A DNA stretch of 8,111 nucleotides from Oscillospiraceae bacterium (GTDB lineage: Bacteria > Bacillota > Clostridia > Oscillospirales > Ruminococcaceae): assembly GCA_009782665.1 (NCBI GenBank), contig WRIP01000049.1, positions 1 through 8,111 on the forward strand, read 5' to 3'. The notes beneath the pieces are model-generated. The model was not told where the DNA came from. It searched no databases and saw only the letters and a list, made by a program, of their open reading frames with translations. Shown here one piece after another: positions 6,056 to 8,111 of this stretch. The translations under genes were made by a program, and so were the position numbers. Position 1 is the stretch's first letter. The number at the start of each line of letters is the position of its first letter.

Positions 6056-7236
6056 AAGATATATTTTCCGTCGAGTCAATCTCTTTAACATTAAGACGGG
6101 TACTGTTAGTACCCTTAAGCAACCTCGATTTCTTCTTCTCTTCACTGAAACTCCCGAAATCAGGCGAGAACAAAAGATTAAGAAACATCATCTATGCGTT
6201 TGCAGGTATTATGCTTTCTCTACCCTTTGTGGTGTTACTCTTAAGCCTCTTAACTAAAGCTGATCCGATATTTTCAGATATGTACGACCACCTTATCGAT
6301 AGTTTACATATTAACCTTACTGCTGGTAGATTCATTGTAGACCTCACTCTGGGGTTTACACTCTCGATGATAGTTGGAGCATCATTGATATATGCATCTC
6401 TAGAAAAGAATGGGACTATAGAGGAAAGCAAGATGATTACCCTCAATCCGTTGTTAGGGTTTTGCTTTACACTGATATTGAATATATTACTCGGAGTATT
6501 CTCATATATTCAAATTCGATATCTCTTCATAGGTGAACAGTTCAACAAGATAATTGAGGAAATAGGGTATGCTCAGTATGCAAGAGAAGGGTTCTTTGAG
6601 TTATGTTATGCGTCATTCATCGTATTTCTGCTCGCTGCCACAGTTTTGTGGTTGTGTCGGAAGGAAGAGAAGAACCCTATATACATCCGAATCTCTGTAC
6701 TACTCATGAGTCTTTTCAGCGTGGTACTAGCGGTTTCATCTGCTAAACGTATGTTACTATATGTAAAAGAGTACGGTCTGAGTGTTAAACGCATTTCGAC
6801 CTTCTTCGGGATAACGGTGATTACCGTATCATTGTTTTGGTTACTCATGAAGTGTGTGTTTTCAAAACTAAAAGCTCTCAAGGTCATCGGTATATCGTTA
6901 GTAATCCTAATAACGGCATACTCCTTTGTAAATATCGATAGGGTGACCTCCTCATACAATGTGGGAGAGTATATGAGCGGAACACTTAGTCCGGATGTGA
7001 AATACTTCCACGAACTGACATATACTTCAATAGACGACGCCTTGAAATTATATGAATATACCATAAATAATCAAGACAAAGATGGGTCTACTCAGATAAT
7101 ACAAAATCTTGAAAGATACTTTAATAAGAAGCAATCATTGTTTACTGAACGAGAGATATTTTCTTATACATATGATGACATCAGGATATCTAAAGTATTT
7201 AAAACCTATGTCACTATCAGAGATATATCTGACTAA
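6052..7236 (+). CDS. DUF4173 multi-pass membrane protein
   Basis: 394 residues with about seven helices (near 46-67, 94-116, 132-154, 182-202, 211-230, 251-270, 277-294) and a C-terminal soluble tail of about 100 residues. Family landmarks are ADPIF (70-74), SYIQIRYLFIG (151-161), the strongly conserved YAQYAREGFFEL (173-184), and NIDRVTSSYNVGEYMSGT (294-311) at the start of the tail. DUF4173 proteins usually run to about 450-550 residues because extra N-terminal helices precede this region; here those are in the preceding gene. The function is unknown; members sit in the cytoplasmic membrane and often neighbour DUF2975/HTH genes. AAAGGA (6035-6040) lies 11 bp before the ATG, a slightly long spacing. 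A 74-bp gap separates it from the preceding gene, and a terminator follows at 7259. This is the last gene of the operon. Confidence 0.88.
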   Translation: MKDIFSVESISLTLRRVLLVPLSNLDFFFSSLKLPKSGENKRLRNIIYAFAGIMLSLPFVVLLLSLLTKADPIFSDMYDHLIDSLHINLTAGRFIVDLTLGFTLSMIVGASLIYASLEKNGTIEESKMITLNPLLGFCFTLILNILLGVFSYIQIRYLFIGEQFNKIIEEIGYAQYAREGFFELCYASFIVFLLAATVLWLCRKEEKNPIYIRISVLLMSLFSVVLAVSSAKRMLLYVKEYGLSVKRISTFFGITVITVSLFWLLMKCVFSKLKALKVIGISLVILITAYSFVNIDRVTSSYNVGEYMSGTLSPDVKYFHELTYTSIDDALKLYEYTINNQDKDGSTQIIQNLERYFNKKQSLFTEREIFSYTYDDIRISKVFKTYVTIRDISD

Positions 7237-7258
7237 TTGCCTATAGATAGAACTACCT

Positions 7259-7299
7259 AAACATCACCTAACTAGCGAAGCTACATAAGGTGATGTTTT
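7259..7299 (+). terminator. Probable terminator of the membrane operon
   Basis: AAACATCACCT (7259-7269) pairs perfectly over 11 bp with AGGTGATGTTT (7288-7298), followed by TG and a poor U-tract. The 18-nt loop can form its own small hairpin, TAGC (7273-7276) with GCTA (7280-7283). The short T-run makes termination less certain than at the other sites. Confidence 0.65.
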
Positions 7300-7344
7300 G
7301 TGATATAGGTGGACAACTGTTATGCAACCAACTTACAACCTTAG

Positions 7345-7373
7345 TTGGAATTAGTATACTAAGACAGTATAAT
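7345..7373 (+). promoter_or_regulatory. Promoter of the last gene
   Basis: TTGGAA (-35, 7345-7350) and a perfect TATAAT (-10, 7368-7373) are spaced 17 bp apart. Transcription would start near 7380, leaving a leader of about 78 nt before the ATG at 7458. A weak 6-bp pairing of ATGACA (7387-7392) and TGTCAT (7435-7440) is possible in this leader. Confidence 0.8.
7351..7362. promoter_or_regulatory. Perfect 12-bp palindrome in the promoter spacer, candidate operator
   Basis: TTAGTATACTAA is its own reverse complement and lies wholly between the -35 and -10 boxes. A dimeric repressor bound here would block RNA polymerase. No cognate regulator can be named from the window. Confidence 0.5.
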
Positions 7374-7457
7374 ATATACAGTAATTATGACATTGATTCC
7401 TGAAGCAATACCAATAAATACGATATGTGTACACTGTCATACTAGAGGTCAAACAAA

Positions 7458-8111
7458 ATGAAAATTCCGATAACTCAAACCGAAATACTCGCCATACCCG
7501 GCTCAGAAAACAGAGCTTTCTATAATTTTGTTACCGACGATAGTATTCGGTTCACCCCGATTCAAAAGACAGCTGCATTATGTGTGAGGGTGTATTTCAG
7601 CATGATTAACGTCGGTCGGACCTTTAAGATAATCAATGAAGATTTTGATAATGTCGAAGAGTTAATTGAAGCAGTTCATCTAATCGGACTCTCTGATCTT
7701 GCAGAAAGTTTGAGTGATCCTTCACTAGTCGAACTATCCGAAGACGAATACGAGAACAACCTAGAGACTATATATACTGCGATTGAAGAATATCGTCAGG
7801 ATCATTTTGATGACTTTTTCGAGATTGTTGAAGAAAACTATACCCTGAGACCGCCAAAGGATGGGGTTTGGGTAGCACTGTTTATTGTTGTCGTGGTGCT
7901 TATATTTGGAATTATTGCGGCATTGACTAATCCGAATCCGGATGACCGAAGACTCTTCTTACTCATAATAAATGCTGAGTTAGTTTTTACCGGATTGGTT
8001 CTATTAATATATGCACTCAGGTGGAAGATAGTTGTGGTTGGTAGCAACATTTCATTCAACTTTTTGTTTCGAAAAAACATAAAGCTGACCTTTAGTGATA
8101 TCTCAGCATTA
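7458..8111 (+). CDS. DUF4375-like domain joined to two membrane helices and a PH-like domain (3' end missing)
   Basis: The frame is open from the ATG at 7458 to the window edge (218 codons seen), with GAGGT (7445-7449) 8 bp before it. Residues about 35-125 are acidic and helical. They resemble DUF4375 (DMP19-like) proteins: a SMINVGRTFKI stretch, an EELIEAVHLIGLSDLAESL helix, then a helix with EEYRQDHFDDFFEIV that ends the domain. Two hydrophobic helices follow (about 136-155 and 168-186). The last visible part, WKIVVVGSNISFNFLFRKN with FSDISAL after it, has the strand pattern of a bacterial PH-like domain (compare DUF6560/YcxB-type proteins). The N-terminal domain has no signal peptide and should be cytoplasmic. 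Its spacing, with its own promoter and the terminator before it, makes it a separate unit from the DUF4173 operon. Domain assignments come from pattern only and are moderate; function is unknown. Confidence 0.7.
   Translation, partial: MKIPITQTEILAIPGSENRAFYNFVTDDSIRFTPIQKTAALCVRVYFSMINVGRTFKIINEDFDNVEELIEAVHLIGLSDLAESLSDPSLVELSEDEYENNLETIYTAIEEYRQDHFDDFFEIVEENYTLRPPKDGVWVALFIVVVVLIFGIIAALTNPNPDDRRLFLLIINAELVFTGLVLLIYALRWKIVVVGSNISFNFLFRKNIKLTFSDISAL

Noticed and set aside
6606..7064. A 152-codon open frame on the minus strand
   Set aside because: It is antisense to the membrane segments of the DUF4173 gene, whose family motifs are clear; the reverse frame is a by-product of codon composition.
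7838..8080. An 80-codon open frame on the minus strand
   Set aside because: It lies wholly antisense to the last plus-strand gene, which has a promoter, a ribosome binding site and coherent domains; the minus frame lacks these.
1..8111. Insertion sequences, integrase sites, CRISPR arrays, tRNA or rRNA genes
   Set aside because: No transposase or integrase frame, no regularly spaced repeats and no cloverleaf or rRNA-like segment was found on either strand.

Overview
The window looks like chromosomal DNA from an anaerobic, low-to-moderate GC bacterium, most likely a Bacillota (Clostridia-like) lineage. The support is strong AAGGAG-type ribosome binding sites, sigma-A-like promoters with 17-bp spacers, a MetG with a C-terminal tRNA-binding domain, an MtaA/CmuA-type corrinoid methyltransferase relative, and a DUF2975 / YozG-type HTH / DUF4173 membrane operon. 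The species cannot be named from this sequence alone. I see no mobile element, CRISPR array, tRNA or rRNA.

Layout. Positions 1-119 hold the 3' end of an upstream gene whose last residues look like a helix-turn-helix. It is followed 14 bp later by a zinc-methyltransferase-like gene of the uroporphyrinogen decarboxylase superfamily (134-1141). A bidirectional terminator (1181-1207) separates this gene from the convergent metG on the minus strand (1237-3195). metG and a Cof-type HAD phosphatase gene (3357-4130) are divergent, each with a promoter in the 160-bp gap between them. A 435-bp non-coding stretch follows; its last part carries a long-range inverted repeat, a rho-independent terminator, a perfect 10-bp inverted repeat and a very good promoter.

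That promoter drives a tight four-gene run (4566-7236): a DUF2975 four-helix membrane protein, a 69-residue YozG-type HTH regulator, a five-helix membrane protein with a Ser/Pro/Thr-rich linker, and a DUF4173 multi-pass membrane protein. The third gene looks like the N-terminal membrane bundle that usually belongs to DUF4173 proteins, so the usual single protein appears to be split into two here. The operon probably encodes a membrane module under the control of its own small regulator; no molecular function is known for these families.

After a terminator (7259-7299) comes a separate gene with a consensus promoter whose spacer contains a perfect 12-bp palindrome. This last gene (7458 to the window end) is cut by the window edge. 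It appears to join an N-terminal DUF4375-like domain to two membrane helices and the start of a PH-like domain. The most unusual parts are the split DUF4173 operon, this composite last protein, and the two candidate operators at their promoters.
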